Positions 1-5,582 of a stretch of 7,790 bases of DNA are shown here, one piece after another. The translations under genes and the position numbers were made by a program. This DNA is from a bacterium (lineage in GTDB: Bacteria > Patescibacteriota > Minisyncoccia > Minisyncoccales > PWPS01), in assembly GCA_018400895.1 (NCBI GenBank), contig JAGYLR010000027.1:1-7790 (forward strand), read 5' to 3'. The notes beneath the pieces were generated by a model that was given only the letters and a program-made list of their open reading frames with translations, made no database searches and had not been told where the DNA came from. Position 1 is the first letter of the stretch. Every line of letters starts with the position of its first letter.

Positions 1-27
1 AAGGAGTTAAAGGGCAGGTTGTATCTA

Positions 28-82
28 TTTAAACACATACATTTAAAAATTAAATAGTTTTTAAACACATAAGTTTAAAAAT
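28..82. repeat. Two 23-nt direct repeats, AT-rich
   Basis: Positions 28-50 and 60-82 are direct repeats that differ at only two adjacent bases (CA versus AG in the middle), with a 32-nt period. Each copy has TTTAAA near both ends around the core CACATA, so each is also a loose inverted repeat. The setting, upstream of RNA genes and the packaging operon with no gene around it, would suit protein-binding sites (operator or iteron-like), but no partner can be named. Two copies are too few to call an origin. Confidence 0.6.
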
Positions 83-86
83 CAGC

Positions 87-200
87 TTCATACCCCTTAG
101 GGCTATACACTACCAAAGTTCGTTGAGATTGCAATATAACACGACAGTGTGAAGATTTCGTCCGCTTAACGTTAGGCCAATGTTACATAGGGGGTATGAA
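87..200 (+). other. Putative structured RNA region closed by a 10-bp inverted repeat
   Basis: TTCATACCCC at 87-96 is perfectly complementary to GGGGTATGAA at 191-200; one more pair, C86 with G202, is possible if A201 is bulged. The enclosed 94 nt hold a small hairpin (ACAC 139-142 / GTGT 147-150, loop GACA) and the palindrome TAACGTTA (167-174). An alternative pairing of ACACT (107-111) with AGTGT (146-150) is possible. GGGCTAT occurs at 100-106 and again as the 5' acceptor strand of the tRNA-like element at 205-211. I see no coding frame and no recognised RNA family. The strand is assumed from the neighbours. Confidence 0.4.
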
Positions 201-204
201 AGTG

Positions 205-264
205 GGGCTATTAAGGTGTCGATTACTTTATAGTAAGACGTAGGTTCAATTCCTACATGGTCCA
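205..264 (+). ncRNA. tRNA-like element resembling a tmRNA tRNA domain without the mRNA-like domain
   Basis: A seven-pair acceptor stem forms from GGGCTAT (205-211) and ATGGTCC (257-263) with two G-U pairs, followed by A264; CCA is not encoded. The T arm is canonical: GTAGG (240-244), loop TTCAATT, CCTAC (252-256). There is no D stem, and the middle hairpin (TTAC 223-226 / GTAA 233-236) has a 6-nt loop, so it is not a normal decoding tRNA. The left side, GGGGCTATTAAGGTGTCGAT (204-223), resembles tmRNA 5' ends, and GAC directly before the T stem followed by GGTTCAATTCC resembles tmRNA 3' ends. The tag reading frame and pseudoknots normally lying between them are absent. It could also be a degenerate tRNA or a tRNA-like processing signal. 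Confidence 0.45.
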
Positions 265-282
265 CAAATAACACATAAAAAA

Positions 283-296
283 TGGGTAAGAACCCA
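283..296 (+). other. Small hairpin between the two RNA genes
   Basis: TGGGT (283-287) and ACCCA (292-296) form a perfect 5-bp stem around the loop AAGA. No T-tract follows, so it does not look like an intrinsic terminator. It may be a spacer hairpin in a joint transcript of the tRNA-like element and the tRNA. Confidence 0.3.
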
Positions 297-298
297 AA

Positions 299-371
299 GC
301 CTACCTAGCTTAATTGGTAGAGCATCCGCCTTGTAAGCGGAAGGTTATAGGTTCGAATCCTATGGTTGGCT
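299..371 (+). tRNA. tRNA-Thr (anticodon TGT)
   Basis: A full cloverleaf can be drawn. The acceptor is GCCTACC (299-305) / GGTTGGC (364-370) with a T-T mismatch at the fourth pair. TA occupies positions 8-9. The D arm is GCTTAATTGGTAGAGC, the anticodon stem TCCGC/GCGGA with loop CTTGTAA, and the T arm ATAGG-TTCGAAT-CCTAT. Loop position 33 is T and the anticodon is TGT, reading ACA (Thr). The discriminator is T371 and CCA is not encoded, so it must be added after 3' processing. The small terminase start codon lies only 3 nt beyond the tRNA. Phage tRNAs often match codons common in the phage, and ACA is frequent in this window. Confidence 0.93.
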
Positions 372-374
372 CAT

Positions 375-830
375 ATGAAAAAAGAATTAACAGACAAAGC
401 AAAGGTTTTTTGCCAAGAATACGTAAGAAACGGATTTAATGCTAGAAGGGCATATAAATATGCTTACAAACAGACTGATGATCAAAAAGCATCTGTTTCT
501 GCATCCCAGTTAATGAAAGACCCAAGGGTTCATGAATTCATTGATAGTGTTGAGGGTACATATAGGGTTATTGGTTTAAAGAATGGAATGACAAAAGATG
601 CTATTGTCAAAACATTAAAAAAGATGTTAGACGCTAAGAAATTGGTTAATGGCGAATTAGTTCCAGATTGGAATGCTAGAAACAATGCTATATTGACATT
701 TCAAAAGATTAGTGGTAATATGAAAGAATCTAATGAAAACATTAAACCAGTAGAAGATGAGGAAGATTTTAAAAATCTTTCATTTAGTGAGCTCATAGAA
801 AAGAAAAAGAATATTGAAGCTTCTTTGTAG
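375..830 (+). CDS. terS: Terminase small subunit
   Basis: This 151-residue protein is the likely DNA-recognition subunit of the packaging motor, which binds the packaging site and regulates the large subunit. The N-terminal half has the pattern of the Terminase_2 family: LTDKAKVFCQEYV (residues 5-17), then NGFNARRAYKYAY and SASQLMKDPRVHEFI, i.e. a helix-turn-helix region followed by a dimerisation-type helix. The C-terminus is rich in Glu and Lys, as expected for a tail that contacts the large subunit. The ATG at 375 is preferred because an upstream TTG at 366 lies inside the tRNA acceptor stem. There is no Shine-Dalgarno sequence, because the tRNA occupies that place. It stops at TAG. The family assignment rests on the motif pattern and on the position directly before the large terminase. 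Confidence 0.85.
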   Translation: MKKELTDKAKVFCQEYVRNGFNARRAYKYAYKQTDDQKASVSASQLMKDPRVHEFIDSVEGTYRVIGLKNGMTKDAIVKTLKKMLDAKKLVNGELVPDWNARNNAILTFQKISGNMKESNENIKPVEDEEDFKNLSFSELIEKKKNIEASL

Positions 831-914
831 GCTTGAGTTCCGATATTAGCAATTAGAATTAATTGAACGACCTGACTATCGGAGGTGTAAATACACTAGT
901 GTCGGGTCTCAAGT
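831..914 (+). promoter_or_regulatory. Foldable segment between small and large terminase genes
   Basis: GCTTGAG (831-837) pairs with CTCAAGT (908-914), and beyond two poorly matched bases CCGA (840-843) pairs with TCGG (902-905), giving a long closing stem. Inside are a perfect hairpin, CAATTA-GAAT-TAATTG (850-865), a second one, GTGT-AAAT-ACAC (885-896), and the palindrome ACACTAGTGT (893-902). A strong SD-like GGAGGT (881-886) lies within it. CCGATA (840-845) can also pair with TATCGG (877-882), so alternative folds exist. A role in controlling large terminase translation, or as a packaging site, is inference. Confidence 0.45.
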
Positions 915-919
915 TTAAG

Positions 920-1285
920 ATGCAAGACATAAAATATTTGGCAAAATTAAAAAATTCACCTAAATTACAGGAATTAGAGTGGAGAATGTGTAAAGAAGAC
1001 CCCTATTATTTCCTAACAACCTGGGCAAAGACTATAGATGTTCATGATAAAACTGGTAATCCAATAAAACCATTCCCCAAAAAGGAGTACATTAAAACCA
1101 TAACAGATAAATGGTTAAAAGAAAGAATACTTTTCATTCCAAAAACAAGACAAATGATGATTTCGTGGATATGTGTAGCTCTATATTTGTGGGACACACA
1201 GTTTCATAAAGCAAGATTTACAGCATTTCAATCTAAAAAAGAGCAAGATGCAGATGCATTAGTAAAGAGAGGAAAGCACATATGA
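920..1285 (+). CDS. terL: Terminase large subunit, N-terminal ATPase part (up to in-frame TGA)
   Basis: This is the beginning of the packaging ATPase. LEWRMCKEDPYYFLTTW is a typical terminase N-terminal stretch. KTRQMMISW (1142-1168) sits where the Walker A loop belongs, in the Arg-Gln variant form seen in some terminases; the usual Gly-Lys is replaced. FQSKKEQDADALVKRGKHI follows, as after Walker A in relatives. The frame is cut by TGA at 1283-1285 and continues without shift to 1630, where Walker B lies, so this piece alone cannot be a functional ATPase. ATG 920 is chosen because it follows the folded segment and leaves a normal N-terminus. TTG 863 (inside a hairpin arm) and GTG 899 (12 nt after GGAGGT) are in-frame alternatives. 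Confidence 0.8.
   Translation: MQDIKYLAKLKNSPKLQELEWRMCKEDPYYFLTTWAKTIDVHDKTGNPIKPFPKKEYIKTITDKWLKERILFIPKTRQMMISWICVALYLWDTQFHKARFTAFQSKKEQDADALVKRGKHI
1283..1285 (+). other. In-frame TGA inside the terminase ATPase frame
   Basis: The TGA falls between RGKHI and DNEPSFLKRFY, in the same frame on both sides. Terminases commonly have an aromatic residue near here, so Trp inserted at TGA would fit. TGA is not used routinely for Trp in this window: the readable part of the portal gene uses only TGG. This favours readthrough, a point mutation, a sequencing error, or real splitting over a general code change. The hexamer TGAGAT at this site recurs at the end of the nuclease gene (2610-2615). Confidence 0.8.
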
Positions 1286-1630
1286 GATAATGAGCCTAGT
1301 TTTTTGAAGCGTTTTTATGAAAAGGGTTATCCAAATGGATATATACCACTAGAAGCCAACCCATCTAATAAAGGTAAGCATGTAAGTTGTAAATTTGAAC
1401 TACCTGATATCAACTCATCCATAATTGGAGTCCCTCAAGGAGGAGATGTTATCAGAATGCACACTCTATCAGGTATGTTGGCAGATGAGGCTGCATTTCA
1501 ACCAGAAATGGAGTCAGCTTATACAGCTCTTAAGCCTACACTTTCAAATAGTGGTAGATTAACAGTTGTTTCCACTGCCGAAGATAATACTTGGTTTGAA
1601 TATGCGATTTTTGACAAACTAACAATGTAG
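1286..1630 (+). CDS. terL: Terminase large subunit, second half of ATPase domain
   Basis: This continues the previous piece in the same frame after the TGA. It contains the Walker B motif MLADEAAF (about 1475-1498, with the catalytic Asp-Glu pair at 1484-1489) and the coupling motif LTVVSTA (about 1559-1579), the standard order in terminase ATPases. No good start codon exists near its beginning; the first candidate is TTG at 1304 and the first ATG is far inside. It is therefore more likely made by readthrough of the TGA than by independent initiation. It ends in TAG, and one base later the nuclease part starts in the +1 frame. The ATPase-to-nuclease linker is divided here. Confidence 0.75.
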   Translation, partial: DNEPSFLKRFYEKGYPNGYIPLEANPSNKGKHVSCKFELPDINSSIIGVPQGGDVIRMHTLSGMLADEAAFQPEMESAYTALKPTLSNSGRLTVVSTAEDNTWFEYAIFDKLTM

Positions 1631-1634
1631 TATG
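1628..1634 (+). other. TAG-T-ATG junction between terminase ATPase and nuclease frames
   Basis: The ATPase frame stops at TAG 1628-1630, and ATG 1632-1634 opens the nuclease frame, offset by +1. The same stop-base-ATG layout joins four other gene pairs here, so reinitiation after termination is a likely way to make the second piece. A +1 slip on ATG-TAG-T would instead join ...KLTM to Ser and then MNYK, giving a full-length terminase. Confidence 0.7.
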
Positions 1635-2612
1635 AATTACAAGCAGTTGCAACACAAGGAGAAAATAAGGGGTATAAAATTTTGGAGGAACCCTAATAAT
1701 AAATTTTCAGTATTAGCCCTACATTATACAGCTGATCCAGAAAAAGACCCAGAGAGAGATGGTTTAGAATGGTATAAGAAAGAAAAAGAAGGAACACCTA
1801 AATCAGTATGGGATAAGGAATATGAAATAGATTTCTCAACAAAGTCAGGTAAATTGGTCTTTGGCCCAGATTATTGTGACTTTAACCCAGGACATCATTT
1901 TATTGATTCATTTAATGTTAGCGGAGAATACTTAATATCGCTAGACTTTGGTCAGCAAAATCCAACAGCAGGTCTAATAGGTATATATACAAAAGATGGA
2001 ATACTTTATATCATTGATGAATATTATAAGCCAGCCATACCATCGGTTTCGTCAAGGGAAATGTTTGAAAAATTTTCTTATCTATTTAAGAAGACTCCGG
2101 AAGAAATCGAGAAGATGGACATGGATGAGAGAAGAGACTTGGCAGACTCTTTTTTCCAAGTTAAGGTAATAGATCCAACTACAAGAGCTAAGAATAGGGT
2201 AAAGAAAGAATATGGTGAGGAGACAGAATTTTCAGTCCTTGAAGACTTCTACGACAATGGTTGGGACTTTGAACTCGGTAGTAATAATGTAGACGCTGGA
2301 ATAACTAGAATTAGAGAGTACTTTCAAATAAGAGAAGGTGGTATATCTAATCTATACATTTTTAAGGACAAGTGTCCAAATCTATGCAGAGAGCTTGTTA
2401 CTTATAAGTATAAAGAACTACCAGAGGGTAGCGAAAGAAACCTTAATCAACCAGAAAAGCCAGTAAAAAAAGATGACCACGCAGTAGACAGCCTTAAATA
2501 CCTTATTATGACTAGACCGTCAAGACCAGAGGCTCCTAAGAAAAAATTATCAATAATAGAACAAGATATTAAAAATTTAATAAAACCGTCAGCTTCAATA
2601 GATCACTCTTGA
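1632..2612 (+). CDS. terL: Terminase large subunit, C-terminal nuclease part
   Basis: This 326-residue protein carries the RNase H-like headful or end-cutting nuclease of the packaging motor. The first acidic motif is SLDFGQQNPTA (D105), the second lies around VIDPTTRAK (D181), and the last is DDHAVDSLKYL (residues 281-291); all the metal-binding acidic positions expected of the family are visible. The first 50 residues (HYTADPEKDPE) correspond to the segment that normally follows the ATPase coupling motif, so the split falls at the inter-domain linker. It starts at ATG one base after the ATPase stop. It ends at TGA; if that were read through, only three residues (DVD) would be added before TAA at 2622-2624. 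Confidence 0.88.
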   Translation: MNYKQLQHKEKIRGIKFWRNPNNKFSVLALHYTADPEKDPERDGLEWYKKEKEGTPKSVWDKEYEIDFSTKSGKLVFGPDYCDFNPGHHFIDSFNVSGEYLISLDFGQQNPTAGLIGIYTKDGILYIIDEYYKPAIPSVSSREMFEKFSYLFKKTPEEIEKMDMDERRDLADSFFQVKVIDPTTRAKNRVKKEYGEETEFSVLEDFYDNGWDFELGSNNVDAGITRIREYFQIREGGISNLYIFKDKCPNLCRELVTYKYKELPEGSERNLNQPEKPVKKDDHAVDSLKYLIMTRPSRPEAPKKKLSIIEQDIKNLIKPSASIDHS

Positions 2613-2633
2613 GATGTTGACTAAAAAAAATGT

Positions 2634-2810
2634 ATGGACAAAAAGAAACTAGAAAAGTTTCAAGATGAACTTTCAAAAATTCAAAAAAAGTATGGACTAC
2701 AACTCTATGCCGCTAATGTAGTAGTTGGTGGAGAACATGGAGAAGTAATTCCAGTAGTAAAAATCCGAACGCAAGAACCAGATATGGTTGATGTGGAGGA
2801 AACTAAATAG
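2634..2810 (+). CDS. Small hypothetical protein, 58 residues
   Basis: I do not recognise this gene. The protein begins with a charged, probably helical Lys-rich stretch (MDKKKLEKFQDELSKIQKKY), followed by a segment of likely beta strands (LQLYAANVVVGG and EVIPVVKIR) and an acidic end (VDVEETK). It starts at ATG 2634, 21 nt after the nuclease stop; another ATG at 2630 gives only a very short frame. It ends in TAG exactly one base before the groES ATG, the junction type found throughout the operon, which supports it being a real translated gene. GGAGG at 2796-2800 near its end may help groES initiation. Soluble; no membrane segment or signal peptide. Confidence 0.65.
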   Translation: MDKKKLEKFQDELSKIQKKYGLQLYAANVVVGGEHGEVIPVVKIRTQEPDMVDVEETK

Positions 2811-2811
2811 T

Positions 2812-3069
2812 ATGCAAATATTACCAAAAAGCGGTTTACTACTAGTTAGTAAAAACCAAAATACAGAGATTGACTCTGATATGTACATTCCACAGACAGA
2901 TGATAATAAGAAACTTATCACCTGTAATATAATCGAAGGGACAGAAACCTACCCAAAAGACACTGTTGTAATAACTGGTGTTTATTCATTGTATCAATTA
3001 GTATATAAAGGCGAAGATTACTTCTTTCTTGATCAAGATGACGTAATCGGAACAATTCAAAATGTATAA
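2812..3069 (+). CDS. groES: GroES-like co-chaperonin
   Basis: This 85-residue protein is close to the usual length of about 95. MQILPKSGLLLVSKNQ matches the opening strand of Hsp10, DMYIPQ lies where the mobile loop ends (GGIVLP in bacterial GroES), and YKGEDYFFLDQDDVIGTI matches the closing EEYLIL-x-x-x-DILAVI pattern. The protein should form the heptameric lid on the GroEL cage. The mobile loop is divergent and lacks the usual Gly-Gly, suggesting adaptation to the phage GroEL encoded next door. ATG 2812 follows the upstream TAG by one base and gives the Hsp10-like start; an in-frame TTG at 2788 would add 8 residues that do not fit. The gene overlaps groEL by 8 nt. Confidence 0.85.
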   Translation: MQILPKSGLLLVSKNQNTEIDSDMYIPQTDDNKKLITCNIIEGTETYPKDTVVITGVYSLYQLVYKGEDYFFLDQDDVIGTIQNV

Positions 3070-5581
3070 AGAATTAAAATTTAACGAGGAAGCTCGTTCT
3101 AAGATCTTAAAAGGTGTAAACACTGTAGCAGATGCAGTAGCATCCACACTAGGACCAAGGGGACAAAATGTTATATTTGAGGATACATCATTTCCTATTA
3201 TAACAAAAGATGGTGTAACAGTTGCTCAACAAGTATTTCTTGAAGATAAGTTTGAGAATATGGGAGTAATGCTAACCAGAGAAGCTGCTGAAAAAACAAA
3301 TAGAATAGGTGGCGATGGCCCACAACCTTTGTATAGTAAAGTTTTAACACCTAATGGGTGGGTAACAATGGGAGATATAGAAACTGGTATGAAAATTTGT
3401 GGATCTAACGGAACTGTTCAAACTGTTCTAGGAGTTTTTCCTAAGGGAGAGAAAGAAGTTTACGAGGTAGAATTTAGTAACAATAGAGTAGTTGAATGTT
3501 GTGAAGATCATTTATGGTCAATTAAAACAAACGATGGTACGGAAAAAGTTATGACAACGGGTGAAATATTAGATAGTGGAATATATAGGAATGTTGATGG
3601 ATACTCACATTATAAATATTATACACCAGTAAGTATAGCTGAGTTTAATAAAAAAGAATTACCAATAGATCCATACACATTAGGTCTTTTAATCGGAGAT
3701 GGAAGTTTAAGTGGGACTGGACAAATAGAGCTATCATTAGGACTAGCTAAAGAGCATGTTATTGGTAAAATAAAATTACCAGAAGGTGCTTCAATGAAAG
3801 TTCGTTATATTGATAATAAAAATTATTTCAGAATAAAAATTACTGGCTTAAAAGAAAGTTTAACTAAATTAGGTCTATACGGAACTAAGAGTGATAGTAA
3901 ATTTATCCCATTAGATTATTTATATAATTCAAAGGAAAATAGACTTGAATTACTACAAGGATTAGTAGATACAGACGGATATGTTAATAGTAGAGGTTTA
4001 GTTGAATATAGTACAGTAAGTAAGCAATTAAATGATGATATTGTAGAGCTATTCAGAGGATTAGGTAGGAGAGTTCATTCTTATTTAATGGAAAGAAAAA
4101 ATAATGAGTCATATTCAAATAAATCAATTTATAGAATATCAGAATTAATGGGTTACAAATTTGGAGACAAAATTATAGACATTAGAAAAACAGGGAAAAT
4201 GGAAGAAATGCAATGTATTAAAGTGAGCAATCCAGATAGTATTTATTTCACAGATAATTATATAATGACCCATAACACAACTTCGACCGTGGTGATTTTA
4301 CAAAATATAATCCAAGAAGGATTTAAATATATTGCCTCTGGGATGAACCCAATCTTTATCAAAAGAGGAATGGAGGCATCATTGAGTAAAATATTAGAAA
4401 AACTCAGTGAAATAAAAAAGAACATTAATACAAGAGAGGACAGATTGAATATTGCAACTATATCAGCAAACAACGACAAGGAATTAGGAGAGTTGATTGT
4501 AGATGTAATAGATGAAATTGGAGAAAATGGTGTTGTCTCAATCACAACTAGTAATTTACTGGAAACAGAAGTAGAATATTTAAGAGGAACCAAACTAGAT
4601 TCTGGCTATAAAACACCAATCTTTATAGATGACCATAAGAGCCTGAGCTGTACAATGAATAAACCAGTAGTTATAATGACGACAGATGAGATAACTCAAT
4701 CAGCTCAATTAGTACCATTGTTTGACAAACTTCTAAAAGCTGGTAAAAGAGATATGTTGTTATTTGCAGATGAAATAGACGGTCAAGCGTTAGCCTTCAT
4801 TATTCAAAACTACATTCAAGGAAAATTCAGATGTGTGCCAGTAAAAATGCCAAGTTTTGGAGCATTTCAAAAAGATATTATTCAAGACTTTGCCAAATTA
4901 GTAGAAGCTAATGTTTTGGGCGAAGCTGAAGGAAAAAAAATCACAGAGGGAACTATTGAGGATTGTGGTAAAGTTGAAAAGGCTGTTATTAACCGAGATA
5001 AGACAATGATAACTGGTGGCAATGGTGATGTCAGCTCAAAAATTGAAGAGATAGAAACATTGTTAAAATCAGAAAAAGACCATTTCAGAATAGAAAAATT
5101 AAAAGATAGATTAGCAAAATTAACAGGAAAAGCTGCTAATATAAAAGTTGGTGGAGCATCTGACACAGAACAAACAGAAATTAAATATAGAATAGAAGAC
5201 GCATTAAACGCAACAAAGTCTGCCATAGAGGAGGGAATAGTGGAGGGAGCTGGAACAGCACTCTTGAGAAGTTCTAATATTGACTTTGAAAGTAATGGAA
5301 GAGAATATGACGCTGGGTTCAAGTTAGTACTGGAGGCAGCAAAAGCACCTTTTAAAAGAATTATAAAGAATGGTGGAGAAAATGCAGATGCAATAGTTGG
5401 AAAGGTTTTAGATGGAAATGACTCATATAACTCTTTGACAATGTCGTATGAAAATCTATTCGAAAGCGGTGTCATAGACCCTGCTAAAGTTGTTAGAGAG
5501 GAATTAACTAATGCTGTTTCAACTGCTGGTATTCTACTGACAAGCTCAGTAGCAATAGCATCAATTGAAGAAAAAAAATAA
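3062..5581 (+). CDS. groEL: GroEL-like chaperonin precursor containing an intein
   Basis: This 839-residue precursor splices to a GroEL of about 520 residues, near the family's 540-550. The N-extein (1-86) has ADAVASTLGPRGQNV, ITKDGVTVAQ and LEDKFENMG, all group I chaperonin signatures. The C-extein (406-839) continues TTSTVVILQ, IASGMNPIFIKRG, the apical domain (EIDGQALA, VKMPSFGAFQKD) and IEDALNATKSAIEEGIVEGAG. The catalytic Asp equivalents are present: D85 (E. coli D87) and D713, spliced 394 (E. coli D398). The C-terminus lacks the Gly-Gly-Met tail. It starts inside the end of groES, so translation is coupled. Phage chaperonins are known mainly from large phages; a role in folding head proteins is inferred from its place between terminase and portal. 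Confidence 0.93.
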   Translation: MYKELKFNEEARSKILKGVNTVADAVASTLGPRGQNVIFEDTSFPIITKDGVTVAQQVFLEDKFENMGVMLTREAAEKTNRIGGDGPQPLYSKVLTPNGWVTMGDIETGMKICGSNGTVQTVLGVFPKGEKEVYEVEFSNNRVVECCEDHLWSIKTNDGTEKVMTTGEILDSGIYRNVDGYSHYKYYTPVSIAEFNKKELPIDPYTLGLLIGDGSLSGTGQIELSLGLAKEHVIGKIKLPEGASMKVRYIDNKNYFRIKITGLKESLTKLGLYGTKSDSKFIPLDYLYNSKENRLELLQGLVDTDGYVNSRGLVEYSTVSKQLNDDIVELFRGLGRRVHSYLMERKNNESYSNKSIYRISELMGYKFGDKIIDIRKTGKMEEMQCIKVSNPDSIYFTDNYIMTHNTTSTVVILQNIIQEGFKYIASGMNPIFIKRGMEASLSKILEKLSEIKKNINTREDRLNIATISANNDKELGELIVDVIDEIGENGVVSITTSNLLETEVEYLRGTKLDSGYKTPIFIDDHKSLSCTMNKPVVIMTTDEITQSAQLVPLFDKLLKAGKRDMLLFADEIDGQALAFIIQNYIQGKFRCVPVKMPSFGAFQKDIIQDFAKLVEANVLGEAEGKKITEGTIEDCGKVEKAVINRDKTMITGGNGDVSSKIEEIETLLKSEKDHFRIEKLKDRLAKLTGKAANIKVGGASDTEQTEIKYRIEDALNATKSAIEEGIVEGAGTALLRSSNIDFESNGREYDAGFKLVLEAAKAPFKRIIKNGGENADAIVGKVLDGNDSYNSLTMSYENLFESGVIDPAKVVREELTNAVSTAGILLTSSVAIASIEEKK
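3320..4276 (+). mobile_element. Class 3-type intein with LAGLIDADG homing endonuclease, inside groEL
   Basis: Residues 87-405 of the groEL frame (319 aa) interrupt GDG|TTS. Splicing block A is PLYSKVLTPNGWVTMGDI. Block B ends CEDHLW, with His at 150. Block F is MQCIKV...YFTDNY, and block G is IMTHN, with penultimate His and terminal Asn. The first residue is Pro, not Cys or Ser. Trp152 two residues after the block B His, Cys385 in block F and Thr403 in block G make up the Trp-Cys-Thr set of class 3 inteins, in which the block F Cys replaces the first-residue nucleophile. The +1 extein residue is Thr406. The endonuclease has both motifs, LGLLIGDG (207-214) and LLQGLVDTDGYV (297-308), with intact acidic residues, and FIPLDYL between them, so homing activity is plausible. 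Confidence 0.93.
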
Positions 5582-5582
5582 T

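Noticed and set aside
283..296. Intrinsic terminator
   Set aside because: The hairpin is short and is not followed by a T-run.
366..374. TTG start for the small terminase
   Set aside because: It lies inside the tRNA acceptor stem; ATG 375 gives a normal family N-terminus.
831..914. Possible tRNA, because GCTTGAG/CTCAAGT makes a 7-pair acceptor-like stem
   Set aside because: There is no T arm before the 3' strand and no proper anticodon arm.
920..2612. TGA reassigned to Trp throughout the genome
   Set aside because: Trp is TGG everywhere else I could read, including all Trp codons in the portal; an AT-rich reassigned genome would be expected to use TGA often.
2697..2921. Minus-strand 74-codon frame
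   Set aside because: It is opposite the 58-residue gene and groES, both supported by junctions or family match.
4258..4593. Minus-strand open frame opposite the intein-GroEL boundary
   Set aside because: It lies wholly opposite well-supported coding sequence and has no recognisable product.
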